Positions 41,340-48,573 of a stretch of 48,573 nucleotides of DNA are shown here, piece after piece (positions within the stretch are counted from its first letter, which is position 1; every line of letters starts with the position of its first letter). A model generated the notes under the pieces. It had not been told where the DNA came from. It saw nothing but the letters and a program-made list of their open reading frames with translations, and ran no database searches. Origin of the DNA: Gammaproteobacteria bacterium (GTDB lineage Bacteria > Pseudomonadota > Gammaproteobacteria > Thiotrichales > Thiotrichaceae); NCBI GenBank assembly GCA_018822845.1, contig JAHJJD010000071.1, forward strand, positions 1-48,573. The letters run 5' to 3'. Made by a program: the position numbers and the translations under genes.

Positions 41340-42752
41340 TTAGCCCGTTGTCAGGGTACTCTGGATAAAAGCAATGGCTTTCCGGATGCGCGCCAGTGCC
41401 CGCTCCCGCCCGATCAGTTCCAGCGTGATTTCCAGAGATGGAGAGGAAGTGCTGCCAGTTACGGCAACCCGCAGTGGCGGCCCCACCTTGCCGAGTTTCA
41501 AACCCAGTTTTTCGCAGGAAGCCTGAATGGCCGCATGGATAGGTTCACCCTTCCATTCAGGCAGGCTTGCCAACTCATCATGCACTACCTGGAGGTTGTC
41601 TGCCGTTTCAGACTTGAACTGCTTGCTTACCGCAGTTTCATCGAAGGCATCAAAGTCCTGGTAGAAATAACGGCTGATCGCGACCATTTCCACCAGTGTC
41701 TTGGCGCGTTCACGCTGGGCGTTGATCACGTCTGCCAGCGCTGGGCCATTGGATACATCCAGACTTTGCGCCTGCAAGTGCCATTGCAACTGCTTTTCCA
41801 GCTCTTCCACCGGCAGGGTCTTGAGGTAGTGCTGGTTCAGCCACAGCAGTTTGTCAGGGCTGAAAGCGGACGGTGCACGGTTGATGGCCTCCAGCGAGAA
41901 CAGTTCAATCATTTCCTCGCGGGAGAAAATTTCCTGGTCACCATTCGACCAGCCGAGACGCACCAGATAGTTCATCAGTGCCTGCGGGGTGAAGCCTTCA
42001 TCGCGGTACTGCATGACACTGACAGCACCATGACGTTTGGAAAGGCGTTGCCCATCTGCCCCCAGGATCATCGGCACATGGGCAAACTTGGGCGGCTCGA
42101 CACCCAGCGCGCGCATGATGTTGATCTGGCGTGGCGTATTGTTGATGTGATCATCGCCGCGAATGACATGGGTCACATTCATGTCAATGTCATCCACCAC
42201 CACGGTAAGGTTATAAGTAGGCGTACCATCAGAACGCGCAATGATCAGATCATCCAGCTCCCTGTTGCTGACCGTAATCTTGCCGCGCACCAGATCCTCG
42301 AATTCCACCGCGCCATCCTGCGGGTTGCGGAAACGGATGACCGGCTGAATACCTTCCGGCACATCTTCACGCCCGAAACAGCGCCCGTCGTAACGTGGCT
42401 TTTCCTTGCGCGCCATCTGCCCTTCACGCATCTGTTCCAGCTCTTCCTTGCTGCAATAGCAATGGTAGGCATGGCCGCTGTCAAGCAATTGCTGGATCAC
42501 TTCCTTGTAACGGTCGAAGTGGTGAGTCTGGTAGAACGGGCCTTCGTCATGTTCCAGCCCCAGCCACTCCATACCCTGCAAAATGGCGTCGACGGATTCC
42601 TGGGTGGAACGCTCACGGTCGGTATCCTCAATACGCAGGATGAAAGTACCACCCATCTTGCGGGCGTACAGCCAGGAAAACAGCGCAGTGCGTGCGCCAC
42701 CAATATGCAAATAACCAGTCGGGCTGGGGGCAAAACGGGTTCTGACGTTCAT
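41340..42752 (-). CDS. gltX: glutamyl-tRNA synthetase GltX
   Basis: GltX charges tRNA-Glu. The 470-aa class I synthetase has the HIGH-type motif [14 protein letters not shown] (about residues 9-22) and the KMSKS-equivalent RLSKRHGAV (about 250). It also has the C98-x-C100 and C125 positions that bind zinc in the E. coli enzyme. The fourth E. coli ligand, a histidine two residues after C125, is glycine here (CFGRED), so zinc binding may be altered or lost, as in other GluRS lineages. The anticodon-binding helical domain occupies the C-terminal 150 residues. GGAA precedes the ATG. Confidence 0.96.
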   Translation of the reverse strand: MNVRTRFAPSPTGYLHIGGARTALFSWLYARKMGGTFILRIEDTDRERSTQESVDAILQGMEWLGLEHDEGPFYQTHHFDRYKEVIQQLLDSGHAYHCYCSKEELEQMREGQMARKEKPRYDGRCFGREDVPEGIQPVIRFRNPQDGAVEFEDLVRGKITVSNRELDDLIIARSDGTPTYNLTVVVDDIDMNVTHVIRGDDHINNTPRQINIMRALGVEPPKFAHVPMILGADGQRLSKRHGAVSVMQYRDEGFTPQALMNYLVRLGWSNGDQEIFSREEMIELFSLEAINRAPSAFSPDKLLWLNQHYLKTLPVEELEKQLQWHLQAQSLDVSNGPALADVINAQRERAKTLVEMVAISRYFYQDFDAFDETAVSKQFKSETADNLQVVHDELASLPEWKGEPIHAAIQASCEKLGLKLGKVGPPLRVAVTGSTSSPSLEITLELIGRERALARIRKAIAFIQSTLTTG

Positions 42753-42924
42753 GGAATTCCAGTTATTGAATGAAACAAAGTCGGAAAGCTTAACAGTTCG
42801 TATCCGCCAAACAAACCTTAAGCGGAACTGAACAAAAAATAATCAAGATATTCAGTTGGAATTCAGTGCTGCGGGCACAGAATCAACCTCGTTCAAGGGC
42901 TAAAGGGGTTAGAACAATAACAAC

Positions 42925-42947
42925 AGGGGCTAAAACCCCTCCTTTTT
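42925..42947 (+). terminator. rho-independent-like hairpin, plus strand, between gltX and pgpA
   Basis: AGGGG / CCCCT with a 6-nt loop is followed by CCTTTTT on the plus strand. No annotated gene on the plus strand reads toward it; gltX and pgpA are both on the minus strand. It may end an unannotated plus-strand RNA or be incidental. Confidence 0.4.
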
Positions 42948-42993
42948 AAAACGTACTGAAACGTCCAATGATAATAACAAGTTTCGCACTTTG

Positions 42994-43019
42994 AAAGCCT
43001 TCCTCTGGGGAGGCTTTTT
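42994..43019 (+). terminator. second terminator-like hairpin just after the pgpA stop
   Basis: AAAGCCT / AGGCTTT flanks TCCTCTGGGG, and TTTTT follows on the plus strand. For pgpA, which runs on the minus strand and ends at 43030, the hairpin lies 11 nt downstream, but the run of T residues is on the wrong side. It may work in both directions with weak efficiency. Confidence 0.45.
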
Positions 43020-43029
43020 GCTGTCTGGC

Positions 43030-43503
43030 TTAAAGGAAACGGGCGGCCAGTTGCAACACGATCCACGCATAGACGCCTGCCAGCCAGTCATCCAGCATAA
43101 TCCCCAGACCGCCATGTACCTTGCGGTCAGCAATCCTCACCGGCCACGGCTTCCAGATATCGAACAGGCGGAACAGGGCAAAACCTGCCACGATCCACTC
43201 CCAGCCTTGAGGCGCTGCCGTCATGGTTAGCAGGAAACCGGCGAATTCATCCCAGACGATTCCACCATGATCGTGCACACCCAGGCGGCGGGAAGATTCC
43301 CCACACAACCAGACACCAACCACGGAAATCAGCAATAGAGCCAGCAAATAGCCCCACAATGGCAGGTTTGCCAGCAACAGGTAGAGCGGAATAGCCGCCA
43401 GCGTGCCCATCGTACCCGGCGCTTTCGGCGACAAACCACTACCGAAACCAAACGCCAGAAAATGGACAGGGGAAGACAGGACGGTTTTGCTTAAATCGCT
43501 CAA
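43030..43503 (-). CDS. pgpA: phosphatidylglycerophosphatase A
   Basis: PgpA dephosphorylates phosphatidylglycerophosphate in phosphatidylglycerol and cardiolipin synthesis. The 157-aa membrane protein has the family motifs FGSGLSPKAPGTMGTLAA (about 19-36), DHGGIVWDEFAGF (about 78-90) with acidic metal ligands, and the C-terminal DRKVHGGLGIMLDDWLAG. Several hydrophobic helices lie between. It is the last gene of a minus-strand stretch from the BTAD regulator, with 28 nt to the SGNH gene upstream. Confidence 0.95.
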   Translation of the reverse strand: MSDLSKTVLSSPVHFLAFGFGSGLSPKAPGTMGTLAAIPLYLLLANLPLWGYLLALLLISVVGVWLCGESSRRLGVHDHGGIVWDEFAGFLLTMTAAPQGWEWIVAGFALFRLFDIWKPWPVRIADRKVHGGLGIMLDDWLAGVYAWIVLQLAARFL

Positions 43504-43531
43504 GGTTTAATCTGCGCAGGCTGGAAAAGCA

Positions 43532-44359
43532 TCACAGCTTACCGAGGAACGACCCCTCAAACAACCGCTTGCCGACATACTTCGCCCCAGCTTTGGTCAG
43601 ATGCCCACCATCAAAGGAAATCAGTTGCAGATCGTCGGTAAACAGACGGCAGGTGGTTCCCTCGCCGCAAATCAGTTTCTGCTGGTCGACAAATACATCA
43701 TCCCCCACCCCTTGACGGATGATGTCATTAATGGCGAGATGGGAAGCATTGACAGGATTGCTCAGGGTAAGCAGTTTATCTTCGGGCATGGCAAGGTATT
43801 TCCTGACAGAAATCTTGCCAAACTCTTTCCTGCCAATAACAACCAGCCGCTGGCTGGAACGCAGCCCCAGATTGCGGATGGTTTCCGGCAACAGTCTTGC
43901 TGCCCACTCTTCCCACATTGATGAGAGGATGATGAGATCAGCTTGCGCAATCTGTTCCCTGGCCAGTTCCAGACTGTCAGAACCGGCGCACAATGCGGCA
44001 TCCTTCGGCATGAGGTACTGCTTGCCTGCCTCACTCAGAAAAACCTGACAGCGGAACGGAATGTAGCGGGTACGAATCTGGTAATTCGCCAGATAACCGT
44101 TTTCCACTACGCTGTTAAGAAAATCCTGCGCATGGCTGTCACCAATGATCAACGCTTTCCGGCGTGAATCTGCCGGATTGAATGGCTGCTTCTGTAAAGC
44201 AAGGAAGCGTTCACGGGTGTATTGCCCACTGGCTTCGACATCAGCCGCCTTTAGTAACGAATCCCTCACACCATCGGCCATCACAGGCGTGACGCCACTC
44301 AACAGCATCGCCAGCAAATAACCTGCCCCCACAAAACGTGCCAAAGCCAAAACATTCAC
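43532..44359 (-). CDS. secreted SGNH-domain protein, possible partner of the adjacent acyltransferase
   Basis: The product is about 275 aa with a signal peptide (about 1-28, ending PVMADG). An SGNH hydrolase-like domain follows, with the block I equivalent IIGDSHAQDFLNSV (nucleophile serine about residue 74) and the block V DGGHLTKAGAKYVGKRL (catalytic Asp-His). In many OafA-type O-acetyltransferases this domain is fused C-terminally to the membrane acyltransferase. Here it is a separate gene 51 nt downstream of one. The start is a GTG at 44359 with AGG nearby, or a TTG three codons later. Confidence 0.8.
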   Translation of the reverse strand: MNVLALARFVGAGYLLAMLLSGVTPVMADGVRDSLLKAADVEASGQYTRERFLALQKQPFNPADSRRKALIIGDSHAQDFLNSVVENGYLANYQIRTRYIPFRCQVFLSEAGKQYLMPKDAALCAGSDSLELAREQIAQADLIILSSMWEEWAARLLPETIRNLGLRSSQRLVVIGRKEFGKISVRKYLAMPEDKLLTLSNPVNASHLAINDIIRQGVGDDVFVDQQKLICGEGTTCRLFTDDLQLISFDGGHLTKAGAKYVGKRLFEGSFLGKL

Positions 44360-44410
44360 CTCATTACAAACAACATATGGATTGAGACCGGATATCCACC
44401 TGTGGGTTCC

Positions 44411-45538
44411 TCATTCTGCAAAACGCTCCTCCATTCCACCAGATGCTGCCAGCCAGCCACCAATAGCGATAAAGAACAGGCTGCCCAGCAGGGCCATGCT
44501 GAAAATCTGCTTACGGGTAAAGCGGCTACGATTACGCAACGGTTTTTCCACAAACCGCCAGCTAAACCAGGCCAGCCCCAATGCCGCAATACTCAAGGCT
44601 CCCATCAACCACGCACCCGGCTCATCCAGACTCTGCATGCGCGCAAACACAAACAGCGGCTGGTGCCACAAATAGGCACTGTAGGAAATCAGGCCAACCC
44701 CTACCAGCAAACGGCAGGAAAGCAGCTTGCCAACCCAGCTCTGTTGCGTCGCAAACAGGATCAGCAACACTGCCCCCAAGGTCGGAACCAGTGCATACAA
44801 ACCGGGAAACGGAATGCCGTCATCGAAAAACAGCACGGCGTAAACCAGTAAAGCCAGCCCCAGCCCGCCAGCCAGTTGCGCGACCGGCCCTTGTGGAAAG
44901 GGATTGCGCCTCAGGTAAAGCGTGGTCAGCGCCCCCAGCATCAACTCCCATGCCCGTCCCGGAATCAGGTAGAAATTGGCTTCGACCGAATGCCGCCACA
45001 ACCATTCCGACCAAGCCAGACTGAGGATGGCTATCAGCACAATCAGACCAACCAGCCAAGGTTTGGCGAACCGCCACACCAGCAACATGAACAGCGGAAA
45101 CAGCAGGTAATACTGCTCTTCCACCGCCAGACTCCAGGTATGCAGCAACGGAATCTGTTCCGCAGTCGCCGCGAAATAATCGGTTTTCAGCCAGAACAGG
45201 ATGTTGGAAGCAAACACCGCCACCGCCGCCAGACTTTCACCGAATGCTTCCAGCTCAAATGGCAACATCCACCACCAGGCAAACGGCAGACAGGCCAGCA
45301 TGACAAAAAACAGGGCGGGCAAGATTCGCCGGGCGCGGCGTTCGTAGAAACCAGCGAGGGTAAACTTGCCCGCTTCCAGTTCTTCCAGAATAATCCCGGT
45401 AATCAGATAGCCACTGATGACGAAGAACACGTCTACGCCAACAAAGCCGCCACTGAACCATTCAAAGCCAGCGTGGAAAAGTATCACGGGTATGACGGCC
45501 AGCGCACGCAGACCGTCTATTTCCTTTCTGTAAATCAA
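44411..45538 (-). CDS. OafA-type membrane O-acyltransferase (acyltransferase_3)
   Basis: This 375-aa integral membrane protein matches acyltransferase family 3. It begins with EIDGLRALAVIPVILFHAGF, containing the conserved histidine of the first helix, followed by VDVFFVISGYLITGII and the RRARRILPALFFVML motif. About ten hydrophobic helices follow. It stops after the last membrane helix without the SGNH domain that long OafA proteins carry. It probably acetylates a cell-surface polysaccharide; the acceptor is unknown. Confidence 0.9.
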   Translation of the reverse strand: MIYRKEIDGLRALAVIPVILFHAGFEWFSGGFVGVDVFFVISGYLITGIILEELEAGKFTLAGFYERRARRILPALFFVMLACLPFAWWWMLPFELEAFGESLAAVAVFASNILFWLKTDYFAATAEQIPLLHTWSLAVEEQYYLLFPLFMLLVWRFAKPWLVGLIVLIAILSLAWSEWLWRHSVEANFYLIPGRAWELMLGALTTLYLRRNPFPQGPVAQLAGGLGLALLVYAVLFFDDGIPFPGLYALVPTLGAVLLILFATQQSWVGKLLSCRLLVGVGLISYSAYLWHQPLFVFARMQSLDEPGAWLMGALSIAALGLAWFSWRFVEKPLRNRSRFTRKQIFSMALLGSLFFIAIGGWLAASGGMEERFAE

Positions 45539-45605
45539 TGCATCCTGCCTGTATCGGTATTGGGTATGAGGATATTAGCCTGAAACGGCGATTCGCGCCC
45601 TGCAA

Positions 45606-46877
45606 TCACAGGTCTATCGTAGTCAGGGGCGCACCACGCATGGCCCCCCGCCACACCGGATCAAGCGGTTCCCCCTCGAAACAGGAGGTCATGACCAGCA
45701 GGATGCCACCATTTCCGGCAACCGCAATCAGGCCAGCCAGCAGTTTCAGTGTCTCCATGCTGGCAAGATGGATGTTTTCCACCACCAGCAACACAGGCTG
45801 CTTCACCAGACAGTCAGCAGAGCCATCCATCAGTTCCTGAAGTGCCATACTGTCAGCTGCGGTGGCAAAATCGGGAATCTGCCGCTGGCAAATGGCAAAA
45901 CCGTGTGATGTCGCCAGCCCGACAATCTGCTTGAGCAAGGCCGCTTTCTCCGCAACACCTTCCCCGCGAATCAGGAAGCCCTGCCCGCCAATATTGTCCA
46001 GAATGCCTACGATGGCCGCTTCAACCAGATACAACACCCGCTCCCGGATACTGACCAGTTTCCTGCCTGCCTTGTTCAGGGAACAGGCGGATGCCGGGGT
46101 GGAACGTGCCGGAATGACTGCTTCCGGCTTCAGAACCGGCATTCGCCCTACCTGCAATTCGGCAAAAAGCGCCTGGGTCGCCGGGTCTGGCGCAACGCCC
46201 AGTTCCCGTTGCAACACTGTCTGGCAGCGCCGATACCAGCGCAGGGCTGCGGCATTCCCCCCCAGGCTGGCGTGAGCCTGCATCAGGGCGCGGTAAGCCT
46301 GTTCCTGCAAAGGATCAATATTGAGCAAGCGCACTGCCAGATAGCAGATCTGCTCATGATTTTGCTGTTCCAGCAGTTTGTCCAGACGCTGCCCAATCGC
46401 AGCAGACGCCCGCACATTGAAATCGGCACGGTAACCTGACAACCATTCGTCAAACGAATCGGAATGCGGGTTACAGCCCTCCAGAAATTCGCCCTTGTAT
46501 AACTCGATGGCCTGATCCAGCGCGGTGTCATCCCCACCGGCAAGACAGGCATTGAACAGTTGGGCATCCACCTCAATCTGCCCGCTATCGAGCAATATCC
46601 ACTCCTTGGTTGCATGCAATGGCCCCTCATCATCCGGCATGACCTTGCGTAACTCACCCAATGCCTGGCGCAAACTGTGCCTGCCCTGCACTTCGTCGCT
46701 GTCCGGCCATAAAACGGCGGCCAACTTCTCGCGGGGATGCTGCTGATCAGGGTTGACGGCCAGCCACGCCAGCAATGCCTTGGCTTTGCGGGCAGTCGGC
46801 ATGAATGCTTCACCATTGATATTTATCAAGCGAAAACCGCCAAATAACATCAACTTAAAATTTTTTACGGAACCCAT
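45606..46877 (-). CDS. BTAD/SARP-type transcriptional activator with degenerate ATPase module
   Basis: The 423-aa product has an OmpR-like winged helix at about 8-95 (LMLFGGFRLININGEAF, REKLAAVLWPDSDEVQGRHSLRQALGELRK). A bacterial transcriptional activation (BTAD) TPR domain follows at about 100-245 (LFNACLAGGDDTALDQAIELYKGEFLEG, AALRWYRRCQTVLQRELGV). The C-terminal part (about 275-423) looks like a decayed AAA/STAND region. Its P-loop position reads IRGEGVAEKAAL, lacking the GKS/T, and the Walker B equivalent VLLVVENIH lacks acidic residues. The start at 46877 avoids overlap with the divergent small gene; the frame is open further upstream. Confidence 0.75.
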   Translation of the reverse strand: MGSVKNFKLMLFGGFRLININGEAFMPTARKAKALLAWLAVNPDQQHPREKLAAVLWPDSDEVQGRHSLRQALGELRKVMPDDEGPLHATKEWILLDSGQIEVDAQLFNACLAGGDDTALDQAIELYKGEFLEGCNPHSDSFDEWLSGYRADFNVRASAAIGQRLDKLLEQQNHEQICYLAVRLLNIDPLQEQAYRALMQAHASLGGNAAALRWYRRCQTVLQRELGVAPDPATQALFAELQVGRMPVLKPEAVIPARSTPASACSLNKAGRKLVSIRERVLYLVEAAIVGILDNIGGQGFLIRGEGVAEKAALLKQIVGLATSHGFAICQRQIPDFATAADSMALQELMDGSADCLVKQPVLLVVENIHLASMETLKLLAGLIAVAGNGGILLVMTSCFEGEPLDPVWRGAMRGAPLTTIDL

Positions 46878-46950
46878 TTGCTTTGACCATTCATTGACGC
46901 AAGGTCTGTATTCTGCACCCATCGTAAATTGAAACATAGAGGCACAAGTC

Positions 46951-47160
46951 ATGAAAACGATGCGCGGATTTGCAGATCCTATTACCCTCGGTTTTGTTCT
47001 GGCCGCCATTATTGGCGCAGCAGGTGCGAACACCGCAGCGAAAGTGGATGCGAAGGAACAACAGCTTGCCCAACAGGCTCCGGTAGCTACTGCCAGCGTC
47101 AAGATGTCTGACGAAGCGCGCGTTCGCCCCGTAGCCCCTGCTGTCGAAAAGGCACAATAA
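46951..47160 (+). CDS. small single-pass membrane or secreted protein, unknown function
   Basis: The 69-aa product has an N-terminal hydrophobic segment (about 8-26, DPITLGFVLAAIIGAAGAN). An Ala/Gln/Val-rich hydrophilic tail rich in charged residues follows. I do not recognise a family. AGAGG 9 nt before the ATG supports translation. It is divergent from the BTAD regulator with 73 nt between the starts, so the regulator could control it. Confidence 0.55.
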   Translation: MKTMRGFADPITLGFVLAAIIGAAGANTAAKVDAKEQQLAQQAPVATASVKMSDEARVRPVAPAVEKAQ

Positions 47161-47178
47161 TCAAGAAACCTCTCCTAA

Positions 47179-47198
47179 CCTCCCCTTGTCAGGGGAGG
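47179..47198. repeat. perfect intergenic palindrome
   Basis: CCTCCCCT-TGTC-AGGGGAGG is a perfect 8-bp stem with a 4-nt loop. It lies in the 69-nt gap between the small membrane protein gene and the amidohydrolase gene. There is no U-tract, and the flanks are purine- or pyrimidine-rich. Such sequences are often dispersed REP-like elements, but only one copy was noticed in this window. Confidence 0.4.
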
Positions 47199-47229
47199 AA
47201 CAGGAAAGGGGGAATCAGGAAGTGTTATC

Positions 47230-48039
47230 ATGCTGGAGAAATCCAGTGACGAGAAACACATGACCGCCAAGCCAAAACTCTTCGACACCCACCTGCACAT
47301 CATTGATGCGCGCTTCCCGCTTACCCCCAACAACGGCTACCTGCCAGCGGAATTTACTGCCAGCGACTACCTTCAGCGGATGCGGGGGTATGAATTGGCG
47401 GGCGGTGCGATCGTTTCCGGCTCATTCCAGGCATTTGACCAAAGCTATCTGCTAACCGCCTTGCAACAACTCGGCCCTTCATTTGTGGGCGTAACCCAAT
47501 TGCCCGCTACTGTAACTGATACCGAACTGGTGCAACTGAATGCCGCCGGAGTGCGCGCAGTACGTTTCAACCTCAAACGCGGCGGCTCGGAAGACATCCG
47601 CCATCTGCAATATTTCGCCCGGCGCGTACATGAGGCTGTGGGCTGGCATGTGGAATTGTACGTTGATTCCCGTGAGCTGCCGGAACTTTACCCTACCCTG
47701 ATCAAACTGCCCGCCGTCAGCATCGACCATCTGGGACTGGCTCAGGCAGATTTCCCCACCCTGCTGAAACTGGTGGAAAAAGGCGTGCATGTGAAAGCGA
47801 CCGGCTTCGGGCGGGTAGATTTCGACGTACCAACTGCCTTGCGCGATATTTTCGCCGCCAACCCGGATGCGCTCATGTTCGGCACCGATTTACCCTCCAC
47901 CCGCGCACCAAGAGCCTATACTGACGACGATTTCCGCCTGGTCATTGACACACTGGGCACGGAAAATGCACGCAAAGTGCTGTATGACAACGCTTTCAGG
48001 TTTTACCAATGCAAAACATCTTCACCTACGGCTCGCTGA
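47230..48039 (+). CDS. amidohydrolase-family (TIM-barrel) metal-dependent hydrolase
   Basis: The 269-aa protein is an amidohydrolase_2-type TIM barrel. The first-strand HxH metal motif is FDTHLHIIDARFPL (about residues 18-31). Later metal and catalytic positions include the histidine in SIDHLGLAQ (about 162) and the aspartate in MFGTDLPSTRAPR (about 219). The family includes lactonases, decarboxylases and 2-pyrone-4,6-dicarboxylate hydrolases, and the substrate is unknown. AGGAAG lies before the ATG at 47230; an internal ATG at 47260 is an alternative start. It overlaps the next gene by 31 nt. Confidence 0.85.
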   Translation: MLEKSSDEKHMTAKPKLFDTHLHIIDARFPLTPNNGYLPAEFTASDYLQRMRGYELAGGAIVSGSFQAFDQSYLLTALQQLGPSFVGVTQLPATVTDTELVQLNAAGVRAVRFNLKRGGSEDIRHLQYFARRVHEAVGWHVELYVDSRELPELYPTLIKLPAVSIDHLGLAQADFPTLLKLVEKGVHVKATGFGRVDFDVPTALRDIFAANPDALMFGTDLPSTRAPRAYTDDDFRLVIDTLGTENARKVLYDNAFRFYQCKTSSPTAR

Positions 48040-48419
48040 TGTTTGACCCCGTGTGGTCACGGGTAGTGGGTGGCGAGTATCCCTCCTGCCCCGCGACCCT
48101 GCACGGCTACCAGCGCTTTGCAGTGAAAGGGGAGGAATACCCTGTCGCCATACCCTCTTCCCCCGAATCCAGCATCTACGGGCGGCTGTATCTGGACGTA
48201 AACCCGCAGGATGTGCAAAAGCTGGATGATTTCGAGGGCGAGTATTACATCCGCTTGCGTGCACCCGTCATCTGCAATACGGAGGAAATGCTGGATGCCG
48301 ATGTGTATGTCCTGCGCCCTCAATACCAGCACGTTGCCAGCCACACAGCATGGGACGTTGAACATTTCCGCCGGGTTGGCATAAAAGCATTCATGAGCCG
48401 TTATCAGGGTTTTGTGTGA
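48009..48419 (+). CDS. gamma-glutamylcyclotransferase-like (AIG2-like) protein
   Basis: This 136-aa protein has the N-terminal YGSLMFDPVW motif that binds the gamma-glutamyl group. It also has LHGYQRFAVKGEEYPVAI and IYGRLYLDVNPQDVQKLDDFEGEYYIR, where the glutamate or aspartate near DDFEG is the expected catalytic acid. The family acts on gamma-glutamyl amines or glutathione-derived peptides; the substrate is not known here. It overlaps the amidohydrolase gene and is probably translated by coupling. Confidence 0.85.
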   Translation: MQNIFTYGSLMFDPVWSRVVGGEYPSCPATLHGYQRFAVKGEEYPVAIPSSPESSIYGRLYLDVNPQDVQKLDDFEGEYYIRLRAPVICNTEEMLDADVYVLRPQYQHVASHTAWDVEHFRRVGIKAFMSRYQGFV

Positions 48420-48456
48420 AATGTAGGGAATAAGGCTCATTATGCGTTTCGGGGTC

Positions 48457-48573
48457 TTAGCCCAGCAGCATTGCTAACAAAGAATGCAGCGCAGCTTGTC
48501 CCCGTTTCCTGATGTTGTGCAGGCACTCGAAGAAAGCCAGGTAACACGGCAACTTTTCCTGTGAGATGCCCCG
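48457..48573 (-). CDS. C-terminal fragment of an unrecognised protein, cut by the window edge
   Basis: A minus-strand frame is open from the window end for 38 codons to a TAA at 48457. It reads RGISQEKLPCYLAFFECLHN and then an RKRGQAALHSLLAMLLG tail. The mix of residues is protein-like and would suit the end of a transposase or other helical protein, but I cannot assign a family. It converges on the cyclotransferase gene with 37 nt between the stops. Confidence 0.4.
   Translation of the reverse strand, partial: RGISQEKLPCYLAFFECLHNIRKRGQAALHSLLAMLLG

Noticed and set aside
41535-42773. 412-codon open frame antisense to gltX
   Set aside because: gltX is complete with class I motifs. The antisense frame is rich in His and Gln, as expected of a reversed frame.
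44356-44420. Possible frameshift joining the acyltransferase and SGNH frames
   Set aside because: The SGNH frame begins with a clear signal peptide and a possible ribosome binding site, so two genes explain the sequence better.
46878-47102. Longer N-terminus for the BTAD regulator
   Set aside because: The extension would run antisense over the 69-aa gene, has low-complexity Ala/Cys-rich sequence and does not resemble the start of a winged-helix domain.

Overview
The window looks like chromosome of a gammaproteobacterium, most likely a Thiothrix-like member of the Thiotrichales. The genus is a guess from overall gene content. The class rests on gene order: nadB diverges from rpoE-rseA-rseB-rseC-degQ/mucD, followed by glutaredoxin-like, lepA, lepB, a DUF4845 gene, rnc, era, recO, pdxJ, acpS and cysM, which is the order I remember from pseudomonads (algU-mucABCD region). 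Nearly all the sequence is coding and no gene-free stretch exceeds 300 bases.

Layout. 1-600: a minus-strand tRNA operon (Gly-Gly-Cys-Leu) behind a near-consensus promoter. 601-4731: ligA, rlmD and a PolB-like 3'-5' exonuclease, minus strand. 4827-6107: an AmpG-like transporter, plus strand. 6120-13962: a complete type I Wadjet anti-plasmid system (jetA, jetB, jetC, jetD), minus strand, with an extra gene for an AlbA_2/Schlafen-type protein with a GHKL-type ATPase region placed between jetA and jetB. 13969-25673: the long housekeeping and sigma-E array running into Wadjet. 25787-29977: nadB, purB and roxA, plus strand. 30119-32832: a PepSY-like periplasmic protein and a PhoP/PhoQ-like two-component pair. 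32848-40089: pbpC and a bacterial alpha-2-macroglobulin, minus strand. 40220-40733: a tRNA-Ala / small membrane protein / tRNA-Glu / tRNA-Glu unit. 40777-43503: a CBS-domain protein, gltX and pgpA. 43532-45538: a separate SGNH protein and an OafA-type acyltransferase. 45606-48573: a BTAD-type regulator with a decayed ATPase module, a small membrane protein, an amidohydrolase, a gamma-glutamylcyclotransferase-like protein and a reading frame cut by the window end.

How the genes fit together. From rpoE to jetD (25673 to 6120) twenty consecutive genes lie on the minus strand with overlaps or short gaps. Wadjet therefore sits at the end of an envelope-stress, translation and ribosome-assembly array, with only 6 nt between the cysM stop and the jetA start. 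The AlbA_2/ATPase gene has its own ribosome binding site and overlaps jetB by ATGA, so it is built into the Wadjet operon. This is the most interesting locus here. A sigma-E-like promoter candidate precedes the alpha-2-macroglobulin/pbpC pair, which could tie that envelope-defence operon to the RpoE system in the same window.

All functional calls come from reading translated sequence by eye. No database search was run.
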